A stretch of 64,000 nt of DNA from Lineus longissimus (Eukaryota; Nemertea; Pilidiophora; Heteronemertea; Lineidae), in NCBI RefSeq assembly GCF_910592395.1, contig NC_088310.1:12841501-12905500 (forward strand), in the 5' to 3' direction. Below, piece by piece: positions 44,601 to 60,400 of the stretch; position 1 is the stretch's first letter, and the number at the start of each line of letters is the position of its first letter. The position numbers and the translations under genes were made by a program. Below the pieces are notes generated by a model. That model was given only the letters and a program-made list of their open reading frames with translations. It searched no databases and was not told the DNA's origin.

Positions 44601-47600
44601 CATCATCCAATGGTAATGATGACAATCCTTCTGGTGAGAATGCAGGGCATTATGCACGAATCAAAGAGTTGGCTGCCTCCTATCGCAGGGAAAAGAGGAA
44701 AACCTATCCTAAAAAGAACTTAAAGCCATATGTGAAGGCTCCATCCAGGGACATCAATGGTGCTATAGATGGTCCATCAGTTCCCAGAAGAGAAAGAAGA
44801 GGGAAGAAAACCTCAACGACAGGTAGATTGTTTTTGGTTGACAAATGCCTTCACCTCGTCTGAGCCAGCAATATTCAATTAGGCTTTATACATGGAAAAA
44901 TATTGCTGCTAGACTAGGCTTACATTAGTCAATAGTGCAATTAACTGATAATTTCATGTTCTGGACAAATGGTTTATGCCTACAAATCCAACCCTATCAC
45001 TGCTATACCTCTTTAAAATTTCTCACCAATCTTTAAAATCAAACCAGAAAAATTAGTCTTTTCCACCCTTTTTATGTAAGAAATTCCATGGAAGAAATTG
45101 CATCTTTTCTGGCGTAATCTGCATTTGGCCTTAATTTCAAAATTGCTTGTTTTTCCAGAGAAACTAAAGGACTTTCCTGAGGAATTGAAACCAAGTAATC
45201 ATGAAGTAGAAATCGATGCACCTTTCGATTTCAAGTGTTCCAGCAAGGTTTGTGATTTGTCTTTTTAAGGTCTTTTTATTCATCAGCTAGTTGGCTCTAT
45301 TCCAAGACACAAATCAAGTTGTGTATTTTATAAGGAGTAAGTTTCCGATTTGACCTACCATACTTTTTACGGCTGCAGAGGTCAAACGACGTGAACCGAT
45401 TCATCTAAATTTTGAATTTTGTGTTGATCACAAGTAAGGTTATAGTTTGCAAATGATTTATTCTTTTTTAAAGGTTAATTGGGCAACACTGTCTGCTGAT
45501 TAAGGCAAATAATGGTATTTTCGAATCAACACTTAGGAACTTTTTTTTTCTTTCCCGGTAGTATTTATCAATGCACTTTTAATTTACAGTGAGAGCTGAA
45601 CTTATGGAGCTTCTGAATGGGATTCGGGCTTCCAATAGTACTGAAGTGCCAGGCACTGAATCTGAATGGAAGAAAAGGCATTTTGTTGCGCATGCTGACT
45701 GGAAGCAAAGACAAGAGGAGAGTTGGGAGGAGGTGTGGGAGCCAGTATTGAGGTCAATACTTAGGAAAATGGGAAAACATAGTTCATCATGTGCAGTTTG
45801 TGTCTCATGTGCGTCGTCAGCTGTTATCAGGTATGATATATTTATAGGAGATAAATTTGTTTTCAAAGTGTACATGTAACAGGCACTAAAAATAACTGAA
45901 GGAACACAGCTCTTTAATCAAAACACAATTTGTTCTCTAGAATGTGATTCAGAGTCTGGAGCTGAAGATAGAAGCTGCAAGAACACCACGGTTTTCCCTT
46001 GTGCCATGGTCAACCCAGTTTGTTGACCAGGTTTTCCAGCCTTCTGCCCTATCTTCGGGAGTTTTTCAATTAATTATATACACACTTTCATTCTTTTCAG
46101 ATTCTTATAAAGTTCATTGGTTTAAATAACATGACATGATTTGAAAGATAGCAATTAACACGACAGTATTAAAGGGGCTTTCTTCATATTAGCAGTTTGT
46201 GCAGTTACGATGCATGTCGAGTTCACTGCTATATCGATCAGTTTAAAAGTTTATCATTTTCATTTCAGATGCTTCAAAGAGTCGAAAGCGTCTTGAAAAG
46301 GAGAGAAAGCAACTTCAGCATTGTGTTAGTCTGCTGTCATGTTTCTGTGGACGAAGTCACGCAAGAGGACTATTTGTTGCCTTGGCATAATCCTGCAGGT
46401 TGGCATTCACTTCATATTCATTTACCCACAAACTTCACTTAGTACATGTAACACAAAGTCCAGGACACAAATAACTCCAAGTGGTAATGTCCTGCAGTCA
46501 TTTTCGATTGTTCAGAGAAATTGATCCAGCTGTTGTTTATCAAGCAATTTGAGGTTTAAAGCCTGGGTCGGCATTTTGCTCTAGGCTTACTGGTACATTG
46601 GTCTTCAAGTGATGTAAAGTACATTCTACCTTGTACATTTAACACAATTTGGTTGCAATGTAGCATTGGTTGCAAGTAAAATGTTAAGTTGCGCCTCAAT
46701 CTTATAGTCACATTTCTGACATATCCAGCATGTGTTTTTACCAGCGTTTCGTATGTACATGTAGGAGGGATGGAGCAAGAAACTTTTAGCCTGTAGTCCT
46801 AATATTTGTTTCTTCAATTCAGGGAACAAGGGAGAAACATTTGCTTTGAAGAAGAAAATAGTTGATATACATGAACACATGACCAGGTACATCGAGGAAT
46901 TGCCTGTGCTCATTCAAGAGATGGTATCAACTGTTCTTTTCTTCAAGAAAAAAATCAACACCTTGGAAGACAGAATCAACACCGTGAACAATGAGGCCAT
47001 CAAAAACCAAGGTAGTGGCCATGCAATTATTTTTACCCAACATTTGTGGAGGTTGATGCATACATGCATGCCGTTCTTCTGTCTATCCCAAAGACCAATG
47101 TCATGTCAGTCGGTGGTAGAGCATTTTCAATTGGAGCCCCTCAGCTGTGGAACAAACTTCCTTCAACTGTTAGGAACTGCAGCTCTCTGTTATCTTTCAA
47201 GGGACAACTCAAACATTTGCTTTTTAAAGAGGCCTATCAAGCGCTTTGAGCGGCCAGTTAATGGTTGGATACTGCGCTATATAAGACTCGTATTATATTA
47301 TATATATGTACTTGTCTTGCTGTGGCATTAACCTGGGCTGTGGATGCAGATCTGGATCTGATTGCAACTTCGTTCTTTCCCAGCTCAGGTTCAGTTTACT
47401 AATACAAATGTACTACGCCCTGCTTTTAATTAATTCAAACCGAATGCCTTTCATTAATCTAACTGGACAGACATAAACTATTGGTTTGCAGATGTATGTG
47501 CATTACCTTTGTTGATGACTTCAGAATTTTAATGTCCAGCTCTCCTTCTATTTAAGAAAACCATGGATTGGTGATGTTGCTGCTGGAATCAAAGGAATTC

Positions 47601-47780
47601 TACACAGACCTTCTCCTAGAAGCAACAGATGTATTTGAATGTATAGACACTGACATAGAGATCGTGGTGTATTTTGAGGAAGGGGAGGTGCAACCTGGTG
47701 GTGAAGAATTAAATTCGGAGGAGGATGCGTCCAGCTCTGAGGAGGAGGATTGTGATGACATTGGCATTGAGTACGTGTAA
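44601..47780 (+). pseudogene. KDZ/Zisupton-like transposase gene lacking its catalytic core
   Basis: Six exons with good GT..AG borders: 44601-44822, 45159-45247, 45590-45830, 46269-46398, 46823-47011 and 47557-47780. Phases agree for exons 1-2 and 5-6. Exons 1-3 resemble the N-terminal region of animal KDZ transposases: ARIKELAASYRREKRK, then RAELMELLNGIRASN, WKKRHFVAHADWKQRQEESW, and a cysteine pair ending SSAVIR, where the CxC domain should continue. Exons 5-6 resemble the C-terminus: RYIEELPVLIQEMVSTVLFF, then NHGLVMLLLESKEFY and LLLEATDVF with an acidic tail. The several-hundred-residue catalytic domain expected between them is absent. The exon 2-3 joint lacks one base and exon 4 needs a frame change. 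Family call from remembered motif order, so moderate confidence. An AATAAA lies near 48410. Confidence 0.55.
47095..47320 (+). mobile_element. LINE 3' end (CR1/L2-like) inside the last KDZ-like intron
   Basis: The frame VGGRAFSIGAPQLWNKLPST followed by LLSFKGQLKHLLFKEAYQAL is the conserved C-terminus of CR1/L2-type LINE polyproteins. It is followed by a 3' UTR ending ACTGCGCTATATAAGACTC and a short TAT-rich tail. The insertion is 5'-truncated. Confidence 0.75.
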
Positions 47781-48690
47781 TTAACCCTTTGAAGCCGGAT
47801 TTATTTCAGAAATCCCGATCTTTTTCGACTTGATTTGGTCTAATGTTGTCTAAAAGGGTATAGTGTCCCCAAATGTCACTCGAAGCTAACAAAGTATGCC
47901 ACGAGATGCTAACGTTTTCGGAACTCTGTGGCATCTCTTAAGGCCCTTGCAGAGGTTCTCAAGAAGCATGTTTGTGAATAAGGTGACTTTTTCTAGTGAA
48001 AGTTCGAACTTCCAATGCAGTTTATTGGGAAACTACGCCACAAATCAGGTGTTGTGACGACCCTAAAATGACGTCATATGGCAAAAAGTGTCAACTGAGG
48101 CAAAACTGTTCAGTGAGAGTTTTTTTTGCTCGTCTGGCGCTCAGGAATCTGCCAACTGTTCGACGATACAGCGATGTTCCGGCCCTGGGGACAAACTTAG
48201 CCATGAGGGGGGTACCTGCTGCTGGTTAATTTTTTTATCTGACCGCAGGGGGCTAGGCTGATGTCCTGCAACTCCCAAAACGACTTAGAATTATTGCCGG
48301 ACCACTAGGGACCTTGGAAAATGCCTTTTGTTTAATCTGATATATTGTGAATCCACCAATTATGTATAAGCAGATTTGTATTACTGGCTGAATGTGAATT
48401 TCAGCAGCAATAAAATGATTCTTGCATCAAATTACATGCACTTGTTTTCATTGTTGCTCACCTTGGGTGAACACAGCTGATACTATCAGGCTGCCTACAT
48501 GTATAAAGAAACATCAATTTTTGCCGGAAATGAGCAGACAGGTGTCAAAGATGTGTATGGTCAAGTAGCATCTGCCTCATCTTGACTGAGAAAGGTTGTG
48601 TATTCAAGTTGCCCTTGTCCTTGTGCCATCCCTGAAGGCCACGCTTTGAAGTGACTGACCATTGTATTGTCCTGCATGTACATGTATACA
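47781..48690. other. 3' flank of the KDZ-like gene
   Basis: Apart from the AATAAA at about 48410, nothing recognised. Confidence 0.4.
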
Positions 48691-48699
48691 TGTATCGGG

Positions 48700-49390
48700 C
48701 TGTTGGATTACTGAGAAAAATCAAACTACTCTGAATGACATCTTCAAAGACCGTACTTCAGTATGCGGTAGGTGTATTCTGGTTGGATGTGACATTGTCT
48801 CAAGTAAATCATCATTCTGAATTACATACCATATGCAGCTGCAGTATTTTGGTTAGAAGTGACATTATATCGTACATGTAGGTAAACCCAACTCTTCTGA
48901 ATGACATCATCAGAGTCATTATTTCCGTACGATCAGGCGTATTCAGGTTGGATGTGACATTGTGTCGAAAGTAAACCGACCATTCTGGATGACGTCTCAG
49001 AGACGGTATTTCCATACGATCAGGCGTATTCAAGTTGGATGTGACATTGTGTCGAAAGTAAACCGACCATTCTGGATGACGTCTTCAGAGACGGTATTTC
49101 CATACGGTCAGGCGTATTCAGGTTGGATGTGACATTGTGTCGAAAGTAAACCGACCATTCTGGATAATGTCTTCAGAGACGGTATTTCCATACGGTTCGG
49201 CGTATTCATGATCAGGTGGGATGTGACATTTTTTAAAGCATTTTCCATGACATCTTGTGTATATTCTGGGTGGGTGTGACAAATCCTTAAGTAACCCAAA
49301 CATTCTGAATGACGTCTTCAAAGGCAGTATTTCCGTATGTGGCAGGTGTATTCTTGTTGGACGTGACGTTGTCTAAAGTCAAGTGTTACC
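48700..49390. repeat. 88-bp tandem satellite
   Basis: The unit contains GGCGTATTCAGGTTGGATG, GACATTGTGTCGAAAGTAAAC and GACGGTATTTCCATACG. The GGCGTATTCA word starts at 48936, 49023, 49111 and 49199, giving periods of 87-88 bp. The central units are almost identical and the outer ones (48720-48900 and 49200-49390) are more diverged, the usual pattern of unequal exchange. Minus-strand ORFs with repeated NTPDRMEIPSL are translations of the repeat. Confidence 0.9.
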
Positions 49391-49639
49391 TTGCTGTTAG
49401 GACACTCCAATATCGTCTGCAATTGAAAGGCGTCCTGGTTGCATTCCACCCAAACCAATTCAGCACCGGTGTCCTTATTAGAGAGGTATCCACAGAGGGA
49501 GGCTCCAAGTCCAATGTACATGTAAAGTACGCTGTAATTTGCAATCCTAGCACATGTAGCCAGACTTCTCTATTGATGCCAGTTCAAGAGGAACTCAGTA
49601 TCAAGTGCCGGTCTGGATATTGTCTCAAGGTATGAATTC

Positions 49640-49775
49640 AGGGACCATCTCACAGGTACGTTTTTTGAAGCAAAAATGACTCAAGTCACTTAGTCTTGGG
49701 TGTGACCACACTCAAAAAGACTAAATGACTTACCCGTAGTCTTTTAGGCTTCAAAATACTTTTGAGATGGTCCCT
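49640..49775. mobile_element. 136-bp hairpin MITE
   Basis: Perfect 13-bp inverted ends AGGGACCATCTCA (49640-49652) and TGAGATGGTCCCT (49763-49775), with more pairing inside (GACTCAAGTCACTTAGTC against GACTAAATGACTT). No ORF. It lies just beyond the polyadenylation signal of the chromodomain gene. Confidence 0.8.
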
Positions 49776-49858
49776 TATAATACATGTAGTCAAGTCGCTG
49801 TGAGGTAGCAAAGATAAAGGCAAGACTATATGTATCTAATAATATGAAAAACGCCACG

Positions 49859-49864
49859 TTTATT
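49859..49864 (-). terminator. Polyadenylation signal AATAAA of the chromodomain gene
   Basis: TTTATT on the plus strand gives AATAAA on the minus strand, about 330 bp below the stop codon at 50192. It is the first clear signal after the stop. Confidence 0.55.
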
Positions 49865-50191
49865 GAATGATACATGTATACAACAGCCACAGATTGTCTG
49901 AAAAAACAATAATTCCACAGTACATGTACATGTAACTTACATTTACTTTTAATGAGACCTTTGAAAGATATGATAAGTTTACATTGTTACTATATTTGTG
50001 CCAATTCAATATTATCCATTATGTAATCTTTCATCAAAAGTGATCATGTGAGTTTATGTCAGAATGAATAATGCGTGGAGGTGAAGAAGGAATACCGAAA
50101 TACGTGAATTCCACTGAACAAAAAAACACAGGCGGGAGGATTTGCACAAATTCACATCAATTTTTTCAACAATCGAAAGACATGAGGTGCA

Positions 50192-54380
<4,189 letters not shown>

Positions 54381-54860
54381 TTCGTCCCGATGGTAAGCGA
54401 TATATTACGACAAATGAATTGAGGTCCGACTCTTAAGAAATTCTGCTAACCGGGCATTTCGCAATCTTGAGACCAGAGGCGCTGATTTCGTCACTTTCGC
54501 AATCCTCCGTTGGCGTCGTGATTACGTTCGGTTGACTCATCACCCAGCGGAATAGGAAAAAGTAGGCCTATCATCCTGAGCTTGGGGGCATTTCCAATCA
54601 AACCTGAGGCGGAGAGAGTAAAAAAATCAATGTGCAGCCAAAGGCGTGGTGGTGGTTGGGGTCCGTGGGCGGGCACGTTTATGGGTGGGGATCAGGGGAG
54701 GGTACTCTTCCACTATTTTCCTTGTGCTTGCAAGCTGACTCGGGCTGATATCTTCAGAGGACTACAATAACGATTACACTGGACCGGTGTAGAAGTTTAA
54801 AATGTCCTAGGATAGAATGTCCGGGAAACAAAGGATTCTATTATGCGCTTCAATCTCTGA
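54381..54860. other. 5' flank of the chromodomain gene
   Basis: Probable promoter side of the minus-strand gene. No TATA box was seen directly upstream of ATG 54380. No other gene supported. Confidence 0.35.
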
Positions 54861-54865
54861 GCTAT

Positions 54866-54985
54866 TGGGTGATATGAATAAAGACTAGCAAATGCTTTTA
54901 TCTAAAACTCCATGTACATTTACACTAGGCCTTCCTGTACAAAACGGGAGTAAAAGCATTTGCTAGTCTTTATTCATATCACCCA
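54866..54985. mobile_element. 120-bp MITE with 35-bp perfect arms
   Basis: The left arm starts TGGGTGATATGAATAAAGAC and ends GCAAATGCTTTTA at 54900. The right arm 54951-54985 is its exact reverse complement. The 50-bp spacer has no similarity between its halves. No coding potential, and target duplication not clear. Confidence 0.9.
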
Positions 54986-54989
54986 TTGC

Positions 54990-56343
54990 ATTGTCAGTCA
55001 TGGTCTCGATAGACCAGATAATAGGACCATAAAAATATTATTATTATAGCAGAATACAATAGGGCCGGACACTTTTTCCAGGGGACATTTTCTACTTTTA
55101 CACCGGCAGTTCGTACTGGTCGGGGCGAACGGTCGGAGCGCATAACGGGGACGTCAAAGGCAGATGTTCGGTAATTCAAAGCATTGCCTGCACTAAAAAG
55201 GGTAGGGCCTAAATGCGGGGTCTATGGTAGGGTGCAATCGGAGGGGGGGGGCGGGCGGGCGGGCGGGCGGGCGCCCGGGGAGCGGGGACGAGCGGGCATT
55301 GACCATATATTAAAACAAAAGATCAACAACCTAACCTCCTTCACTATAACGGACTCCTGATTGGCTGTTCATTAATCGTAGAATGCCCACGATATAAAGG
55401 CCAGGTGTCAATCGTACATATACCACGTTTGTTTGGAGGAGACTACGTTGCCCCTGATCATAAAAATCTAGCACAAGAAAAGGAATTTCCTGGCATATCT
55501 GAACAAGAAGGGTTCTTAATGGTCAACAAGGGTCTCGCTTACACCTTCCAAAATAACCAAGGATTAATGTTCTTGATAAGGTGAGTATCATAATGAGGGC
55601 CATTTACGGGGTGGTAAAAGTCAACTGGGAATCAAGAAGTGCCTTCTCCCTGCTAGAAGGGTCTGAATGATACCAGATATTAGCTGGTTACTTTACTTTT
55701 TACATATGCAAAAAGACCAAGTGAAGATAATTGGGTGTGTATAACAAATTTTAATGACTTTTATTACATGTAAGCTTTTCTGAAATGATGAAGAGGTTAC
55801 TACAATACAAGGCAGATAAGGGATGTAAAAACAGTACTACCATCAGATTCATGATTGTCTACAGATGAAAAGTATCAGAAAGAATAAACTGGTTTAAAAA
55901 GCTTTTAAAAGCAATACACAACGGTGTTTTATCATGAACAATTATTCAAGCAAATAGACCAATCTACATGTAAATGAACCTACAAAATACATTTGAATAT
56001 TTTCATGAAAACGAATAATGAACACTCAAACTTTACCATACATTGTTTTCACAAACACTAGTTTGAACTCAACTAAAAATAGCTACTAAGTAGTACAGAT
56101 ATTAAAAAGAACATGCTGCTACCATGCCCCTCCCCCTCCCCCTCCCCCCCTCCCCCACGTCAAAGTCTTATATTTCTTGATTCACTTACAAATAAAATGA
56201 TATCCTTCTTATCCATTTTGTCATTCATGGTACTCATTTATAAGTTTATATCTTGCTCGATATCATAATGATATTTATATGATCGTTATCGTATCTATGT
56301 GATGAGGGTTGAAACTCGGTTAATTGTTACTAACTTTAGTAAT
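54990..56343. other. Noncoding region with GC-rich and C-rich simple repeats
   Basis: A (GCGG)n tract lies at 55241-55280, a C-rich microsatellite at 56124-56158, and a diverged copy of the 143-bp repeat (GCACAAGAAAAGGAATTTCC, GAACAAGAAGGGTTCTTAATG) near 55460-55570. Confidence 0.55.
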
Positions 56344-57141
56344 CTAGTCCGAGTCGACGTCATCAGTTTGCTGGACAACCTCACTGTCTGAGTCATCGTC
56401 ATCATCCACGTCAAAGTCATAGTGCTCAGGCAGCATGTCTCCCTCCTCATCACTGTTGTCCGCCTCCGTCTCATCTGGTAAAGCACTATCGGGCATCTGC
56501 TGGCATGTGAACCACACGATCTTGTAGGAGCTCTCATCATCGGGGGCCACTCCCCCATCCTTGATTGGGTTCGTCTGGCACCAAGTTGTCACAGGCTGCA
56601 TGCCAGATCATAGCAACATAGTTGCTCCTGTAGATTTTCTGCCTGACAACATTCTCGCACGGTGGAATGCAACTTGCATCTAACCCCTTCAGTCCGGCAA
56701 ACAGATTCTTTCCTTTCTTTGGTCCAAAGGCCTTCTCAAATATCTTGTGTCTATGCTGGTTTAGAGATATTTTCTTGTTTCTTGCTCCATACATCATGGC
56801 AGTGTATTCCTCAATGACCTTGCATGTGGCATCGTTGACTGGCCCTGTGGCTAACGCTGGGAATGCTTCCAAGAATCTATCATCTTTTTCAGCAATGGCA
56901 AGTGGACGCTTTTTTCCCTTCCTGATGAAAGCCGCAGTGTAATCGCAGCCTGTGAACGAGTGGAATCCTGGTAGAGCCTTGCAAACCTTGGAGCCAACTT
57001 GCGTTGCAATTGAGGTGATGTTCACAAAGCGCCTCGTCCCACGACCCGATGAACCAACATCCATCCACACATCCATGGCCATCTTGTGGCATTGATGGAG
57101 AAGAATGACAAGAATGCGCGGAAGAGGCACATCTGTTGGAG
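56344..57141 (-). pseudogene. 3' exon of an uncharacterised TGCD-motif gene
   Basis: The exon starts after an AATCTCCAACAG acceptor at 57142 and reads LPRILVILLHQCHKMAMDVW, then KALPGFHSFTGCDYTAAFIR and GKKRPLAIAEKD. These are features of a large invertebrate protein family with the motif L-P-x-(L/F)-H-x-(F/L)-TGCD and no established function. A nuclease-like fold has crossed my mind but is unproven. Near 56570 one extra C shifts the frame, after which KDGGVAPDDESSYKIVWFTC and an acidic tail (DDDDDSDSEVVQQTDDVDSD) lead to the stop at 56344. Upstream exons were not found before the BEL/Pao element begins. Host gene, domesticated sequence or repeat relic are all possible. Confidence 0.5.
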
Positions 57142-57383
57142 ATTGACCTCTTAGTTTAATCTTAGGCCTAATGCTGTGTCGCCATCTGTGATTGTAGTTT
57201 GTAACCAAACCCCCTTTTTGTCTTTCCCGCCACTAAACTTGTTGGAGCTCTCCTATTGTTTTTACATTTTAAAGGTGCTAATAAAAGAGTTAGATTTGTA
57301 AAATAGAAACACGAGGGTTTCTTTCCGTTATTTAGCCGGCAAGTTTCGCCAATTTCGGGCTGGTTCCGTGGTCCCCGAAATTG

Positions 57384-57403
57384 TGGTGCCGTAAACCCGG
57401 GAG
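57384..57403 (+). promoter_or_regulatory. Candidate tRNA primer-binding site of the BEL/Pao element
   Basis: TGGTGCCGTAAACCCGGGAG starts with TGG as required for pairing with a tRNA 3' CCA and precedes gag by about 40 bp. The tRNA species was not determined. A 5' LTR should end just before it, and AATAAA at 57281 would fit the LTR polyadenylation signal. Confidence 0.5.
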
Positions 57404-57444
57404 AGTAAGAACTTAAGAAGGTTTTGAACACTTGTTTGGCGAAA

Positions 57445-60400
57445 ATGCCGGAGAACGAGGCCGGAGTTCCTGAAGGACGTGATGCGGTCCGAAAATCACG
57501 CTCAGCGGCGAAAGGCTGGGTGACGCGTGCATCCAATGCACTGAAGCGTGCATGTAAGGATGCACGTCAACCGTTTGGGAAGGATGCCGTAAGTAAAGTG
57601 GCAATAGAAAGCTGTATCAATGACTTCGATCGATATTTGGTGTCATTTGAGAAGGCCCAATCGGAAGTTGAAATGACAATCGAAGATGAGCTTGCACAAG
57701 AGCAAGACATTGATCAGGCCTTTGCTTTCATATCTGAGGCAAAGCAGTCTAGGCACGAGGCACAGATTATGTTGGAAGAGATTGTGACCCGTATGTCAAA
57801 GGGTCCAAAATCGAAAGACAGTAATGACGATTTCGATGACGGGGCAAGTTGTGCCTCGAACAGCTCCATGGCGTCGATGGGAAGGGTACGCCTTCCCAAG
57901 TTGGAACTGCCAACCTTTTCAGGGGTGATAACGGAATGGCAGTCATTCTGGGACCAATTCACCGCACTTGTCGATGAAAACGAGAGTATACCGGAGATAA
58001 GCAAGTTCTCGTACCTCTCTTCGCTGCTCGAAGGTGAGGCTAAGTGTGTGATAAAGGGTCTCCCAGTGACGGAGGAGAACTATCACATCGCAAGCAAGTT
58101 GCTAACGGATCGGTATGGAAGACGTGAAAGGATTATTTTCACACATGTTCAGGCCTTGTTAAATGCGTCTATGCCTGGACACGGACAGGGTGGAAAGATG
58201 GTTGGAAATCGAGTTTCAGCACTTTGGCGGTTGCAGGACGAACTATTGCTACACATTCGCAGCCTCCAAGCCCTCGGTATAGAGGGATCGGAATATGGTT
58301 TCCTACTGACCCCCCTGATTCTGTCACGCTTGCCTAATGACATACGTATGGAGTGGGCACGGGAGAGTGACGGAAGGGAAGCGGATTTGGAGTTCCTACT
58401 AGACTTCATGAAGAGGGAGATAAATCGACGAGAGAGATCGGAAACCTTTAAGGTTTTGACCAAGACTGACAATGTTGGTACCCAGGGACATGGGATTGAT
58501 GCAACAGCTGACATGGCTGAGGACAAGCAACGTGTGGCGACTGCATCCGCCTTGCAGTCACATAGTGTAGCCTCACATTCTGGTGGTAATTCATGTGGTG
58601 TATGTGGGAAAACCCACCAGACTGAGAAATGCTGGGGATTGTTAAACCTCCCAGTTTCAGAGAGACATTCGAAGGTGCAGTCATGTAAGTTGTGTTTCAG
58701 GTGCTTGGGTAAGTCACACTTTGCCAAGGGTTGTATTGCACAATGTTCAAAGTGTAAGGGTCGACACCATGCCATTTTGTGCAATGGTGGTAGTGGTAAA
58801 GTGAACAAGGCTAGGCAAAGTGGTTCACCCTCTGTTAGCAAAACCCAGAGTGGTGATAGTAAGGGGACAGGTAAATCTAGTAGTAGTGATACTGGGGTCA
58901 AGACACCTGAGAAGTCTAAGGGTCAGGATACTGGTACGATGAAAGCTAATATGCATTCTATTTCAGCAGGTAGCAGTGTTAATTCAGGTAGTAGGGTGAA
59001 CACTGTGCTACAGACAGCCAAGGTAAAGATAGTGGGCAGGCAGGGCTGCACTGAGGCAACATTGATGTTTGACAGTGGGTCAGACAGGTCATACATCACC
59101 TCATCAATGGTAAAGAGAGTGAAACCGGAGTGGGTTGGCACAGAACCCATTTCTTATGCAGCCTGTGGGTGCAACACTCCTAGTGTGGAACGCCAGTGTA
59201 ATATATACAATGTGCATTTGAGTGGCAGCCACACAGGTTCAGGTGAGAACATTTCTCTAAATGTCGCCGAGGTACCAGTCATTTGTAACCCATTGGTGAG
59301 GCCCTTGGTCCCGTGCGAACTGCTGAACATTCTCGGCTCTGACATCCAGTTGGCTGACTCAGTCTCAGAGAACAGAGAGATTACAGTGGATATCCTCGTC
59401 GGTTTAGATCTTTATTGGAAACTCATGAAGCCACAGAGGTTCAGACAGGTTGGTGGGCTGGTTGCTCAGGAGTCGTGTTTTGGATGGGTCTTATCAGGTT
59501 CGTGGTCAGATTCAGGTGGTGGAGTTCAGTCTGTTCAATCAGGTGCTTGTTCAGTCTCCCCTCAGTTGATGTGCTTGGGGAATGTCGGTGACTCTGATCT
59601 GCGTAGATTCTGGGACTTGGAGTCCGTTGGGATCTCTCTCACTGAACAGGAAACTTTGAACCCCAAAATTGATCCTGTTTTGAAGCATTTTTCAGAGAAC
59701 GTCCAGAAGAATGGGAGCCGATACCAGGTGGCGCTGCCTTGGAAATCGGAAACAGCCAAGGGCAGACTGCTGAACAACGAGGCAATGGCTTGGAAAAGGT
59801 TGAAGCAGCTGAACCGGCGATTTGATGGAGACCCTGAGCTGAAGCAAAGGTATGACCAAGTATTCCGTGAGTATGAATCTAGTGGTTTCATAGTGGAGGT
59901 GCTGGCTCATGAGATGGAAAATCCCAACCCCACATTCTATCTGCCTCATCGGCCAGTCGTCCGTGAAGACAGCCTGACTACCAAGGTTAGGCCGGTGTTT
60001 GATGCCTCGGCATCAGGTTATAATGGGGTGTCCTTGAACGACTGTTTGGAGACTGGACCCTCATTGCTTGCTAGTCTGGTAGATATCCTGATTCGCTTCC
60101 GGCGATGGCCTGTAGCGATCACAGCAGATGTGACGAAAGCTTTCCTACAGATAGGAGTCCGACCCGAAGATCAAGATGCACATCGTTTCCTATGGGATGA
60201 TGGTGGTAGGGTACGAGTCATGAAGTTTGTCAGGGTCCCCTTTGGGAACAAAGCAAGCCCATTCCTCCTGAATGCGACGATAAGACATCACTTGGATAGT
60301 TATCCCCCCTCTGAAGTTGTACAGGAGTTGAAGGATAATATTTATATGGATGATTTCCTTTCAGGTTGCGATGAGGCTACCAGAGGGTGTGAGGTATTCG

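Noticed and set aside
45930-46030. An extra KDZ-like exon with ECDSESGAEDRSCKN
   Set aside because: An acceptor-like TTCTCTAG precedes it, but the frame from exon 3 hits a stop at once and the cysteine spacing does not fit the expected domain.
48700-49390. CRISPR-like array
   Set aside because: Whole 88-bp units repeat, with no repeat/spacer structure.
57150-57383. A defined 5' LTR for the BEL/Pao element
   Set aside because: No stretch here could be matched by eye to the candidate 3' LTR beginning at 63386, so I give no LTR coordinates.
58149-58901. A 250-codon minus-strand ORF
   Set aside because: It lies wholly antisense to BEL/Pao gag and has no motif. Gag codon use explains it.
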